Origin: CAVOXO01 sp963700425
GTDB taxonomy: Bacteria > Actinomycetota > Acidimicrobiia > Acidimicrobiales > Microtrichaceae
DNA length: 64,000 nt
Assembly: GCA_963700425.1 (NCBI GenBank)
Contig: CAVOXO010000003.1
Location: 558,001-622,000 of the forward strand
Reading direction: 5' to 3'
Position 1 is the stretch's first letter; the number at the start of each line of letters is the position of its first letter. Of this stretch, positions 37,011-45,661 are shown piece by piece. Both the position numbers and the translations under genes were made by a program. The notes under the pieces are model-generated. The model saw only the letters and a list, made by a program, of their open reading frames with translations, was not told where the DNA came from and did not search any database.

Positions 37011-38443
37011 GCGACGCACCCCACGTGCTGCCCGATGGATGGGAGATGGTCATCGGGCTGGAGGTCCACGTGGAGCTCCTGACCCGCACCAAGCTCTTCT
37101 CGCCGTCGCGCAACGTCTTCGGCGGCGAGCCCAACACCAACATCGACCCCGTGTCGCTCGGGTTGCCAGGAGCGCTCCCCGTGCTCAATCGGGCCGCGGT
37201 CGAACTCGCGATCCGAGCGGGTCTCGCGCTCAACTGCACGGTTCAGGCCTCGGCGTTCGCCCGCAAGAACTACTTCTATCCCGACATGCCGAAGGGATTC
37301 CAGATCTCCCAGTACGACCGGCCCATCAACGTGGACGGATGGTTGATCCTGGCGGACGGCTCCCGGGTGGGAATCGAGCGGGCACACCTCGAGGAGGACA
37401 CCGGGAAGTCGACCCACGTCGGTTCGGGGGGTGGCCGGATCCACGACGCCGAGTACTCGCTGGTCGACTTCAACCGCGCCGGAGTTCCGTTGCTCGAGAT
37501 CGTCAGCAGGCCCGACATGTCGTCGTCGGAACAGGCCCGGCTCTACATCGGGGAGTTGCGCTCGATCCTCATCGCAGCAGAGGTATCGGACGGCAAGATG
37601 GAGGAGGGTTCGTTGCGGGTGGACTGCAACGTGTCGGTGCGACGGACAGGCGATCCGCTGGGCACCCGGTGTGAGATCAAGAACGTCAACTCGCTCCGAT
37701 CGGTCGGTCGAGCGATCGACTACGAAGCTCGACGCCAGGTCGACATGATCGAGTCGGGCGAGCGGGTCAGCCAGGAGACCCGTCACTGGAACGACGAGAC
37801 GGGTCGCACCCAGACCCTCCGTTCCAAGGAGGAGGCCACCGACTACCGCTACTTCGACGAGCCCGATCTCGTGATCGTGGACCCCGATCCCGACTGGGTC
37901 GACCGGATCCGTGCGGCGCTTCCCGCCATGCCCCACGAGCGGCGTGCCCGACTGATCGCGGAGACCGGAGCGAACGATCGATCGGCCGCGGTGCTCGTCG
38001 AGCGCGGCCTCGACGACCTCGTGGTCGAGGCCGTGTCGGAGGGCGCCGACTCCGACCGCGCCGTGACGCTCGCCGAACAGAACCTCACCTCCGATGACGC
38101 CGCGATGTTGTCGGCATCGGGGTTCGCGGCGCTGGTCGGAATGGCGTCGAGGGGCGAGTTGACCTCGACGCAGGCCAAGACCGTCCTCGCGGAGATGGCG
38201 TCGCGTGGCGTCGGCTCGGATCCGACGGCCATCGCCGCGGAGCTCGGATTCGAAGCCATGGCGCACGACGACCTCGAGGCGTTGGTCGACGGCCTCATCG
38301 CCGCTCATCCCGACGACTGGGCGTCGTTCTGCGCGGGCGAGAACAAGATCATGGGCTTCTTCGTCGGTCAGGTCATGAAGGCGACGTCGGGACAGGCCGA
38401 CGGCAAGGCCGTGTCGGCCATGCTGACGTCGAAGCGGACCTGA
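37007..38443 (+). CDS. gatB: Aspartyl/glutamyl-tRNA amidotransferase subunit B
   Basis: Kinase/tRNA-binding subunit of GatCAB; it phosphorylates the mischarged amino acid before amidation. 478 residues. Motifs: VIGLEVHVELLTRTKLFSPS, FARKNYFYPDMPKGFQISQY, RAHLEEDTGKSTH, DFNRAGVPLLEIVSRPDMSS, CEIKNVNSLRSV, TQTLRSKEEATDYRYFDEPD, and a C-terminal YqeY-like tail (NKIMGFFVGQVMKATSGQAD). GTG start overlaps gatA. The lipoprotein gene at 38451 begins 7 bases after the stop. Confidence 0.96.
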   Translation: MSDAPHVLPDGWEMVIGLEVHVELLTRTKLFSPSRNVFGGEPNTNIDPVSLGLPGALPVLNRAAVELAIRAGLALNCTVQASAFARKNYFYPDMPKGFQISQYDRPINVDGWLILADGSRVGIERAHLEEDTGKSTHVGSGGGRIHDAEYSLVDFNRAGVPLLEIVSRPDMSSSEQARLYIGELRSILIAAEVSDGKMEEGSLRVDCNVSVRRTGDPLGTRCEIKNVNSLRSVGRAIDYEARRQVDMIESGERVSQETRHWNDETGRTQTLRSKEEATDYRYFDEPDLVIVDPDPDWVDRIRAALPAMPHERRARLIAETGANDRSAAVLVERGLDDLVVEAVSEGADSDRAVTLAEQNLTSDDAAMLSASGFAALVGMASRGELTSTQAKTVLAEMASRGVGSDPTAIAAELGFEAMAHDDLEALVDGLIAAHPDDWASFCAGENKIMGFFVGQVMKATSGQADGKAVSAMLTSKRT

Positions 38444-38450
38444 GGTGTCG

Positions 38451-38954
38451 ATGTCGCGCCGGTGGCGAGCCGCGACCGTGTCGGCGGTCGTCATCGGGTT
38501 GGCATGTGCGGGCTGCACCACGAGCGAGGACGGCGGACGCGAGCCGGCAACGACGACCCTGCCCGAGGGCGTGGCCGTCGCCGAGGTCTCGCCGGAACTC
38601 GGCACCGAGGAGGCGGATTCCATCGTCGAGGCTCTCGATGAGGCGGAGACCGAGCGCGACATGTGCATGTTGGTGGCCGTTCTCGAGGGCGGCCTGCCCG
38701 TCTTCGACGACCCCGACGGCGCGATAAGGGCCTACAACCGATTGGCCGAGGTGGTCACCGCGGCCGACGAGTGGGTGCCCGCCGAGCTGGTCGACGACTG
38801 GGAGCCGATCACCGACAACGTCATCGATGGTGCCGCCTCGGTCGTGGCGGCCGAGGGCGACCTGACGCGGGCGGGAGTGGCTGCCACGTTCGGCGGCGAC
38901 GATCTCCAGCGATCGGTCATCACGGTGTCGCGTTGGGCGCTTCGGAACTGCTGA
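38451..38954 (+). CDS. Small lipoprotein of the local four-member family (member B)
   Basis: 167 residues. Signal peptide with a clear lipobox (VVIGLACAGCTTSED). The helical domain carries the shared marks: ERDMCMLVAVLE, VPAELVDDWEPITDNVI, and the final WALRNC with Cys as the last residue. ATG at 38451 chosen because GAGG lies just upstream; GTG at 38445 is in frame. It immediately follows gatB and may be cotranscribed with it. Confidence 0.75.
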   Translation: MSRRWRAATVSAVVIGLACAGCTTSEDGGREPATTTLPEGVAVAEVSPELGTEEADSIVEALDEAETERDMCMLVAVLEGGLPVFDDPDGAIRAYNRLAEVVTAADEWVPAELVDDWEPITDNVIDGAASVVAAEGDLTRAGVAATFGGDDLQRSVITVSRWALRNC

Positions 38955-39026
38955 CCCCCTCGGCGGCCGCTGAGAGGATTGCCGGGTGGCCGGATCGGCC
39001 GATGCGTGTATCGGGCGGTCGACTCC

Positions 39027-39032
39027 TATATT
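39027..39032 (+). promoter_or_regulatory. Candidate -10 element (TATATT) before lipoprotein member C
   Basis: A TATATT hexamer, rare in this GC-rich context, sits 49 bases upstream of the GTG at 39082. A GGGGAG ribosome-binding-like stretch lies between. I did not find a convincing -35 element. Confidence 0.4.
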
Positions 39033-39081
39033 GGACTGGTTCCAGATGCACCTTGGTGCGTATCGCGGGGAGTCGCAAGCG

Positions 39082-39606
39082 GTGACCGGCATTCGACAAG
39101 TGAGCATCGTGGTGACGTTCGTCCTGGCGGCGGCGTCGACTGCGTGTGCGGCGGGTGGCGACGCCTCGACCGCGGTCGTCGGCGGAGACGTCGGACCCGG
39201 GGGCGAGGCTGCCGTGTCCGCATCCACGACGCAACCCCCCGTGGCGGTCGCGGGGTCCGTCGATGCGCCCGACGAGACGCTCGCCCGCCTCGATGTCGCA
39301 GTGGAATCCGGCGATCTGTGTGAGGTCCACGAGGCGCTGGGGACCCTCTCGGTCAGCCCCGGAGACCTTCGCAGCCTCCTGCACACCCTCGATCTGGTCG
39401 CCTCGACGCTGTATGCGGCCGACGACCTCGTTCCCGCGGAGCTGGCCGGCGCATGGGAGGAGATGGAGTACCGCCTCGACATGGCGCGCAGCGAGCTGTC
39501 CAAGCCCGGCGCCGGCGTTGCGGAGGTGGTCGACATCTTCTCCGGACTCGACTACGCAAGGGCCCAGACGGCCATCGACGAGTGGCTGGAGGCCCGCTGT
39601 GCGTAG
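39082..39606 (+). CDS. Small lipoprotein or exported protein of the local family (member C)
   Basis: 174 residues. Hydrophobic signal (VSIVVTFVLAAASTACAAGG) with an imperfect lipobox, Ser at -3. After a Gly/Ala/Thr-rich linker comes the family domain: ESGDLCEVHEALGTL, VPAELAGAWEEMEYRLDM, and the end DEWLEARCA. GTG at 39082 chosen because it opens the signal peptide and is preceded by GGGGAG; the frame is open further upstream without a recognisable export signal. The stop overlaps the start of member D. Confidence 0.7.
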   Translation: MTGIRQVSIVVTFVLAAASTACAAGGDASTAVVGGDVGPGGEAAVSASTTQPPVAVAGSVDAPDETLARLDVAVESGDLCEVHEALGTLSVSPGDLRSLLHTLDLVASTLYAADDLVPAELAGAWEEMEYRLDMARSELSKPGAGVAEVVDIFSGLDYARAQTAIDEWLEARCA

Positions 39607-40147
39607 CCGGCGAGGGTCGTTCCCCGTGTTGATCGGCCTGATCGTCGCGACGATGATCACGGCCTGCGCCCAGTCGACGCAGCTGGCCGAGGACGGCGGA
39701 GCGACGACGACGTTCCGCGTCAGCGAGCGCGAGGAGACCGACAGCGTGAACGTCGGAGGCGGATCGGAGTCAGCCACCCAGATGCAGCTCCTGATCGATC
39801 GGCTTCTGGCGTCGAGTGATCCCTGCGCCATCCTCTCCCAGAGCGAGATCCGTGATATCCAGCTCGATCCCACCGCGATGGCGTCGTCGGCGGTGCGGCA
39901 GGTCGTCGCCACCGGCGTCGTCGAGGTCTACAACCATCTCGCGACGCTGATCCCCGAACCCACCGTCAATGCCGCGTTGCTGGTCCAGCGCGACACGTTC
40001 GTCCAGGTTCTCAACGTCGTCGAGCGCTACTCGAACGCTCCGGTGTCCGACGCGGCCACCGCCGAGATCGCCGCGTTGGCGCGGGCCCCGGCCTACGTGG
40101 CCGCCGAAGCGACGGTGAACAGTTGGGTCTCGGTCAACTGCAGCTGA
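39599..40147 (+). CDS. Small lipoprotein of the local four-member family (member D)
   Basis: 182 residues. Signal peptide with lipobox (GLIVATMITACAQS). The domain shows ASSDPCAILSQSEI and the end VNSWVSVNCS; the middle mark is weaker (LIPEPTVNAALLVQ, no Trp). GTG at 39599 is preceded by TGGAGG seven bases upstream and overlaps the stop of member C, so members C and D are translationally coupled. Confidence 0.75.
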   Translation: MRSRRGSFPVLIGLIVATMITACAQSTQLAEDGGATTTFRVSEREETDSVNVGGGSESATQMQLLIDRLLASSDPCAILSQSEIRDIQLDPTAMASSAVRQVVATGVVEVYNHLATLIPEPTVNAALLVQRDTFVQVLNVVERYSNAPVSDAATAEIAALARAPAYVAAEATVNSWVSVNCS

Positions 40148-41440
40148 TCACACCGATCGGACGTAGGCGCCGCCGAGGCCCAACCGGGCGACCATGAACG
40201 CGCCGATGGACCACCAGATGGTCGAGAGTTCGACACCGTCACGCGACAGCACCCATGCGGAGGTCGCGAACACCCCTGCCGCCGCCACCATCGCCGCAGC
40301 CATCAGTCGCTGCCGACCGGCTCCCACCATGATTCCGTCGATGGCGAACGCCACGGAGTTGACGGGCTGGAGACACACGACGAACCAGATCACGCCGAGC
40401 GTGGCGGTTCGCACCGCGGGATCATCGGTGAAGATCCCCACGATCGGAGTCCGGAACACCCCGATCGCGATGGCGGCGACCGTTCCGACCCGAATGGCCC
40501 ACAGCAGCGTGCGCCGGATCACCAACCGTCTCCCCGCCGAATCGCCCGACCCCACGCGTTCGGCGATGAGGGCCTGCCCGGCCACTTCCACTCCGTCGTT
40601 GACGTACGTGGAGAACTGCCAGATGGCCAGGGTGATCGAATGGCTGGCGAGAATCACCGGGCCGGCCCGGGCCGCCATCGCCGTCGACGCCCCGAGGGTC
40701 GCCAACAGGGCACCGGTTCGCACGACCAGGTCGCCGCCGACGCGCCCCAGTTCCATGACCGGGGCGCTGTCGGGTCGCCAGCCGACCCCGACGGCGCGCG
40801 CGAACCGGGTCACCAGGCCGACGTAGATCAGAGCGGTGACCGTCTTCGCCACGACCGTGGCCAGAGCCGACGCTCCGACTCCGAATCCCCAGACGAAGAT
40901 GGCGACCGACTCGATCAGCAGGTTGAGCGTCACGCCCACGGCTGCGATCGCCAGCGGTGAACGGGTGTCATGGCGACCTCGGAGGGTTCCGATCCCCGCC
41001 ATGGTCACCAGGAAGCCGGGAAATCCCAGCACCGAGATCCTGAAGTACGTCTCGGCGTGGACGGCGACGATCCCGCGGCCCCCGAACAACCAGATGAGTC
41101 GCGGTCCGGCCGCCCCGAGGGTCAGAGCGGCGACGATTCCGACGCCCACTCCGATCCACACCGCCCCAACCGCCGTTCGAGCGGCCCCGGCGTTGTCGCC
41201 CGACCCGAGTGAGCGGGCCACCGCAGCCGTCGTGCCGAACATCAGGAAGATGAACAGGGCGTACCCGAAGGCCAGGATGCGCATCGACAGAGCGGCTCCG
41301 GCGAGCTCGTCGGTCCCGAGCTGCCCGAGAATGGCGGTGTCCGCTATGTCGTAGAGGGGTTCGGTGGCGAGGGCCGCCATCGTGGGCAGGGCGAGGGCCG
41401 CGATGGCGCGGTCGACGTGACGGTGCGGCCTCGGACTCAC
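40148..41440 (-). CDS. MATE-family efflux transporter
   Basis: Multidrug/toxin exporter of the DinF-like branch, driven by a cation gradient. 430 residues with about twelve membrane segments. Visible family parts: IAALALPTMAALATEPLYDI, DTAILGQLGTDELAGAALSM (the typical N-terminal D...LG...LA pattern), and VAFAIDGIMVGAGRQRLMAA near the end. The stop directly abuts the end of lipoprotein D with no gap. Substrate unknown. Confidence 0.9.
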   Translation of the reverse strand: MSPRPHRHVDRAIAALALPTMAALATEPLYDIADTAILGQLGTDELAGAALSMRILAFGYALFIFLMFGTTAAVARSLGSGDNAGAARTAVGAVWIGVGVGIVAALTLGAAGPRLIWLFGGRGIVAVHAETYFRISVLGFPGFLVTMAGIGTLRGRHDTRSPLAIAAVGVTLNLLIESVAIFVWGFGVGASALATVVAKTVTALIYVGLVTRFARAVGVGWRPDSAPVMELGRVGGDLVVRTGALLATLGASTAMAARAGPVILASHSITLAIWQFSTYVNDGVEVAGQALIAERVGSGDSAGRRLVIRRTLLWAIRVGTVAAIAIGVFRTPIVGIFTDDPAVRTATLGVIWFVVCLQPVNSVAFAIDGIMVGAGRQRLMAAAMVAAAGVFATSAWVLSRDGVELSTIWWSIGAFMVARLGLGGAYVRSV

Positions 41441-41502
41441 TGCGGCCAGCCTTCCATGTGCCGATGGGGAAACCGGTCGCCGGGGTTGCCTATCGTTGCG
41501 GC

Positions 41503-43191
41503 ATGACCGATCCGACCAATCCCGCGAAGCCCCGTTCGGGCGATGTGACCGACGGCTACCAGAAGGCCCCGGCCCGCGCCATGCTTCGTGCCATCGGGAT
41601 GACCGACGATGACTGGGACAAGTACCAGGTCGGGGTCGCGTCGTCGTGGAACGAGGTCACCCCGTGCAACATGCCGCTGGACCGGCTGGCGAAGAGGGCG
41701 AAGGAGGGTGTCCGTGATGCGGGCGGTTTCCCGATCGAGTTCAACACCATCGCGGTCAGCGACGGGATCTCGATGGGCACCGAGGGGATGCGGGCTTCAC
41801 TGGTCAGCCGCGAGGTGATCGCGGACTCGGTCGAAACGGTCATGCACGCGGAGCGGATGGATGCCCTGGTGACCTTCGCGGGGTGCGACAAGTCGCTGCC
41901 GGGGATGCTGATGGCGTCGGCTCGGCTGAACCTTCCGTCGGTCTTCCTGTACGGCGGATCGAAACTGCCGGGTCACTGGAACGGCCGGACCCTCGACATC
42001 GTCAGCGTCTTCGAGGCCGTCGGCGCGTACGCGACCGGGTCGATCGAGGCCGAAGAGCTCGACCAGATCGAGCGGAACGCGTGTCCCACGATCGGCAGCT
42101 GTGCCGGGATGTTCACGGCCAACACGATGGCGTCGGTCGGCGAGGCCCTCGGAATGAGCCTCCCGGGGTCGGCCTCCGCACCTGCCGTCGACCGGCGTCG
42201 CGACGACTACGCCTACGCGTCGGGCACTGCCGTGCTCAATCTGCTGCGCCAGAACATCCGGCCTCGCGACATCATCACCAAGGGCTCGTTGCTCAACGCC
42301 ATCGCGGTGGTGAACGCTCTGGGAGGGTCCACCAACGCGGTGTTGCACCTACTCGCCATCGCGTTCGAGGCCCGCGTCGACCTCGAACTCGAGGACTTCA
42401 ACCGGGTCGCCGCGAAGGTCCCCCATCTCGCCGACACCAAGCCACACGGCCGCTTCCACATGCTCGACATCGATCGGGTCGGTGGCGTGCCCGTGGTCAT
42501 GGCCATGCTCGCCGAGGAGGGGCTTCTCCACCTCGACGAGGTGACGGTCACCGGACGCACCGTCGGGGAGAACATCGATCTCATCGGCGCCCCCGATCCC
42601 GATGGTGAGGTCATCCGGCGCTTCGACGATCCCATCCACGACATCGGCGGCATCGCAGTCCTCCAGGGGAGCCTCGCTCCCCATGGCTCCGTGCTGAAGG
42701 TGGCGGGCATCGACATAGAGCACTTCGACGGCCCGGCGCGGGTCTTCGACGGCGAGGACGCGGCCATGGAGGCCGTCCTCGCGGGGCGCATCGAACCGGG
42801 CGACGTGGTCGTGATCCGTTACGAGGGGCCCAAGGGGGGTCCCGGAATGCGCGAGATGCTGGCCATCACCGGAGCGATGAAGGGAGCGGGCCGAGGAGCC
42901 GACGCCGCGCTCATCACCGACGGGCGCTTCTCGGGTGGAACTCACGGTTTCTGCATCGGCCATGTCGCCCCCGAGGCCGTCGACGGCGGCCCGATCGGTC
43001 TCATCGAGGACGGCGACCGCATCGTCATCGACGTCCGCAACCACACCATCGATCTCGATGTCGACTCGGCGACCCTCGACGCCCGTCGCACGAACTGGAA
43101 GCTTCCCGAACCCCGCTACACCTCCGGCGTGCTCGCCAAGTACGCCCGCCTCGCACGGGGAGCGGAGCACGGCGCGGTGACGTCGGCCTGA
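41503..43191 (+). CDS. ilvD: Dihydroxy-acid dehydratase
   Basis: Fe-S enzyme that makes the 2-keto acid precursors of valine and isoleucine. 562 residues. The three cluster cysteines are visible in VTPCNMPLDRLA, FAGCDKSLPGMLMA and IGSCAGMFTANTMASVGEAL; the C-terminal LITDGRFSGGTHGFCIGHVA carries the active-site Ser region. ATG at 41503 with TATCGT 6 bases upstream (41491-41496) gives a leaderless start. It is not adjacent to ilvBNC, which begins 2.6 kb downstream, and shows no leader peptide. Confidence 0.96.
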   Translation: MTDPTNPAKPRSGDVTDGYQKAPARAMLRAIGMTDDDWDKYQVGVASSWNEVTPCNMPLDRLAKRAKEGVRDAGGFPIEFNTIAVSDGISMGTEGMRASLVSREVIADSVETVMHAERMDALVTFAGCDKSLPGMLMASARLNLPSVFLYGGSKLPGHWNGRTLDIVSVFEAVGAYATGSIEAEELDQIERNACPTIGSCAGMFTANTMASVGEALGMSLPGSASAPAVDRRRDDYAYASGTAVLNLLRQNIRPRDIITKGSLLNAIAVVNALGGSTNAVLHLLAIAFEARVDLELEDFNRVAAKVPHLADTKPHGRFHMLDIDRVGGVPVVMAMLAEEGLLHLDEVTVTGRTVGENIDLIGAPDPDGEVIRRFDDPIHDIGGIAVLQGSLAPHGSVLKVAGIDIEHFDGPARVFDGEDAAMEAVLAGRIEPGDVVVIRYEGPKGGPGMREMLAITGAMKGAGRGADAALITDGRFSGGTHGFCIGHVAPEAVDGGPIGLIEDGDRIVIDVRNHTIDLDVDSATLDARRTNWKLPEPRYTSGVLAKYARLARGAEHGAVTSA

Positions 43192-43198
43192 CTGTCCG

Positions 43199-43795
43199 AT
43201 GGCCGAGGGGGAGGACAAGAGCACCGCGGGGGCGTGGGCGGCAGCGGCGATCGTGCTCGCGCTGGGAGGGTTGGCCTTCGGCGTCACCGCGCAGCTGCGG
43301 ATCACCGATCTCGAGGAACGACTCGACGCGATGGCGCAGGCTCCGCCCGTCGACGCGGTCGTCACCACGACCACGGTGGCGCCCCGGCCGCCCGAGGCCG
43401 ATGAGTCGCCCGATGGTGAGACGTCCGCCGCCGAGCCGCTCGATCCCGACGCGGCTCGGGCCGACATCGGCACCGCGTTCGAGGTCGTCTACGACGGCTC
43501 ACAGCCGACGACCGAGCGCCTCGAGCGTGTGGACGACCCCGACGGGGTCGGGCGGGCCATCGCCCAGGTCGAGACCGGCCCCCTGGCTCAGGCCGCCCCC
43601 AGCGTCACCGCGACGGTGGACAACGTCTCCTTCACGTCCGACACCCGGGCTCTGGTGTCCTACACCCTCTCGTTCGGCGGACTGGCGGACGTCAGTCCGC
43701 GCCGCGGTGAAGCACGTGTCGTCGGGGGTCGATGGGCGGTCACCCGAGCGACGGTGTGCAACGACCTCAGCGCTCTGGGCGCGAGCTGCGCCTGA
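43199..43795 (+). CDS. Single-pass membrane protein, unknown
   Basis: 198 residues. A cytoplasmic start, one membrane segment (AWAAAAIVLALGGLAFGVTA), a Thr/Pro-rich linker (TTTVAPRPPEADESP), then an extracytoplasmic domain with NTF2-like spacing (DIGTAFEVVYDGSQPTTERL, VSYTLSFGGLADV) and two late cysteines (TVCNDLSALGASCA). Similar layouts occur in low-complexity-linker actinobacterial proteins and Mce-associated proteins, but I cannot assign it. It begins 7 bases after ilvD stops. Confidence 0.72.
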   Translation: MAEGEDKSTAGAWAAAAIVLALGGLAFGVTAQLRITDLEERLDAMAQAPPVDAVVTTTTVAPRPPEADESPDGETSAAEPLDPDAARADIGTAFEVVYDGSQPTTERLERVDDPDGVGRAIAQVETGPLAQAAPSVTATVDNVSFTSDTRALVSYTLSFGGLADVSPRRGEARVVGGRWAVTRATVCNDLSALGASCA

Positions 43796-44339
43796 CCGCC
43801 GGCGGGCCGGGGACACCCCAGCCGCCCATCCGATCGGCGAAAGCCCGCGCCGCGGGCGTCATCGCAGCGACGTCGCCGCCGCGGGCCCGGGTCGAGGAGA
43901 CCTGGTGGAGCGCCCTGTCGACACGGAGCGCGAGATCGACAGGCACGACGAAGGGAGGTCGCGGCGCGACGGCAACCGCCGGCAACGACGCGAGGGCTGC
44001 GTCGCGGGCCTCCTCGGAGTGACCGTAGAACTCCACCAGGTGAATCTGATGCCATTTGTCCGCTCCCATCACGACGACGTCGTACCCCGAGGCGATCTCG
44101 GAGAGGAGTTGGGCGTCGGTGACCACGACGCCCACACCCGACAGGTGGGCCACGCTGGCTCTCACGACCGACACCCTGTCGTCGAGTGACGGGTGCTCGG
44201 GGCGGGACTTTCCCAACGCCGTCCGGGAGATGACGAGATCGAGTCGGTCCAGTCGACGCTGGTCCATCGCCGCCCGGGCCACGCTGAGGTGAGCGATGGT
44301 CGGCGGATCGAACGACCCCGGGTACACGCCGCGTCTCAC
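43767..44339 (-). CDS. NadD/CoaD-superfamily nucleotidyltransferase
   Basis: 190 residues. The adenylyltransferase start motif is GVYPGSFDPPTIAHLSVARA; the HxGH signature is degenerate (TIAH), with the second His kept. VMGADKWHQIHLVEFYG resembles the NadD GAD...W stretch. It could be a nicotinate-nucleotide adenylyltransferase paralogue or act on another nucleotide. GTG at 44339 puts the motif at the very N-terminus, as in the family. Overlaps the convergent gene by 29 bases. Confidence 0.75.
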   Translation of the reverse strand: MRRGVYPGSFDPPTIAHLSVARAAMDQRRLDRLDLVISRTALGKSRPEHPSLDDRVSVVRASVAHLSGVGVVVTDAQLLSEIASGYDVVVMGADKWHQIHLVEFYGHSEEARDAALASLPAVAVAPRPPFVVPVDLALRVDRALHQVSSTRARGGDVAAMTPAARAFADRMGGWGVPGPPAVRRSSRPER

Positions 44340-44370
44340 GTGCGACCCCTCGCCACGATCACCGAACCCA

Positions 44371-45597
44371 TCACGGCCGGGACCTCGGCGTGGTCCCGTG
44401 CGCCAGGACGATCGCGCCGCAGGCGGTGGAGGCGGCACCGAGGATGCCCGCTGCCGCGATGCCGCCCCAGGTGTAGGCGAATCCCGCCACGATGGCGGCG
44501 AACGCCCTCGACACCGTGTTCACGGTGAGCGCCTGGCCGAATGCGCTCCCGCGGTCGTCTGTGCCCATCTCACTCATGAGCGGGAGAACCGAGACGAACG
44601 CGAACTCGATGGCGATGTTCATGAGCGCCAGCAACAGGACGCCCACCCAGACCGCCTCCGGATTGGTGACGAGAAGCAGCATGAGTGGCGCCGCCACGCT
44701 CATGCCGAGGATTCCCGAACGGGCTGCTCCGATGCGATCGGTGACGGCGGCAACGAGCGCCGTGCCCGCGAGCTCACCGACGCCCAACACGATCGTCGCG
44801 CTGCCGATGGCGGCGGGGGTCATGCCGAGCCGGTCGGCGAACCAGTCGCCGTTGACCGCGAAGATCGCCATCTGACCGACCGGCTGGAAGACGTTGAATC
44901 CGAGGATGGCGCGGCGACGGGTGTGGGATCGACGAGGGCGATGCTCCTCGTCGATCACGTGGCCCGACACCTCGGGGACGGGCGACCCGCCACTGTGTTC
45001 GCTTCCGTCGGAAACGCCCACCGATCGATCGAGGCCGACCGTGCCGAGAGTCGCCACGACGAGCGCGGTCCCGGTGGCGACGAAGGCCGCTCGCCACCCG
45101 TACCACTCGATGACCAGTCCCAGCACCGGGGCCCCCAACAGGAAGGCACCCGCCCAGGACGCCTCCACCAGTCCCACGACCCGGGCGCGTCGGGCCAGGG
45201 GGATCTTCCGGCCGATCCACACGTTCTGGGCGATGTCGACGGAGATCTTCGCCGCCCCTCCGATGAACATGAGCGCGGCGAACCACCACAGGGATTCGAC
45301 GGCGACCCCCACGACCCCCGACACACCGGCGATGACCCCACTCCAGATGAGGCCGCGACGCAGGTGGCCTCTGTCGATGGAGCGGCCGATGAGGGGGCTG
45401 ACGATTCCGCCGAGCTCCCGGAGTCCCAGGATGGTGGTGACCGTCGTGAGCGGAACGCCCAGCCCCTTGGCGATCGAATCGATGAACACGTAGGGAAAGC
45501 GGAGGTAGGTGTTGGCGAGCAGGCGGACCGAGACGAATCCGGCGAGCGTGCGACCGTCGCGTGAGGGCGGTGGAAGCGCAGTGCGATCGGTCAACAC
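44371..45597 (-). CDS. MFS transporter
   Basis: 408 residues, about twelve membrane segments. Loop 2-3 is GRSIDRGHLRRGLIWSGV, a variant of the MFS motif; FVSVRLLANTYLRFPYVFID is helix 1. Substrate unknown. GTG at 45597 lies 7 bases from a minus-strand TAGCTT box (plus-strand 45605-45610), so it appears leaderless. That box overlaps the -10 element of the ilv leader on the other strand, making one shared divergent promoter. Confidence 0.87.
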   Translation of the reverse strand: MLTDRTALPPPSRDGRTLAGFVSVRLLANTYLRFPYVFIDSIAKGLGVPLTTVTTILGLRELGGIVSPLIGRSIDRGHLRRGLIWSGVIAGVSGVVGVAVESLWWFAALMFIGGAAKISVDIAQNVWIGRKIPLARRARVVGLVEASWAGAFLLGAPVLGLVIEWYGWRAAFVATGTALVVATLGTVGLDRSVGVSDGSEHSGGSPVPEVSGHVIDEEHRPRRSHTRRRAILGFNVFQPVGQMAIFAVNGDWFADRLGMTPAAIGSATIVLGVGELAGTALVAAVTDRIGAARSGILGMSVAAPLMLLLVTNPEAVWVGVLLLALMNIAIEFAFVSVLPLMSEMGTDDRGSAFGQALTVNTVSRAFAAIVAGFAYTWGGIAAAGILGAASTACGAIVLAHGTTPRSRP

Positions 45598-45603
45598 CTG
45601 CGG

Positions 45604-45610
45604 TAAGCTA
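45604..45610. promoter_or_regulatory. Overlapping divergent -10 elements for the ilv leader and the MFS gene
   Basis: TAAGCT (45604-45609, plus) and TAGCTT (45610-45605, minus) share five bases in the heptamer TAAGCTA. Each is followed, after exactly 7 bases on its own strand, by a GTG start codon (45617 plus; 45597 minus). This is a symmetric two-way promoter predicted to give two leaderless transcripts. No convincing -35 was seen for either direction. Confidence 0.6.
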
Positions 45611-45616
45611 GACCCC

Positions 45617-45661
45617 GTGATGCCGACCGATCCCTGCTTCCTCCTCGTCGTAGTGACCTAG
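45617..45661 (+). CDS. ilvBNC leader peptide (attenuator)
   Basis: A 14-codon ORF reading VMPTDPCFLLVVVT then TAG. Five consecutive Leu/Val codons (CTC CTC GTC GTA GTG), then Thr, sit just before the stop, as expected for a branched-chain attenuator peptide. The GTG is 7 bases from the TAAGCT box, so the leader itself is probably translated from a leaderless mRNA. It is followed by competing hairpins and by ilvB. Too short for normal gene finders. Confidence 0.8.
   Translation: MMPTDPCFLLVVVT

Noticed and set aside
39049..39060. Palindrome GCACCTTGGTGC before lipoprotein C
   Set aside because: Short, single copy and without supporting context; chance palindromes of this length are common in GC-rich DNA.
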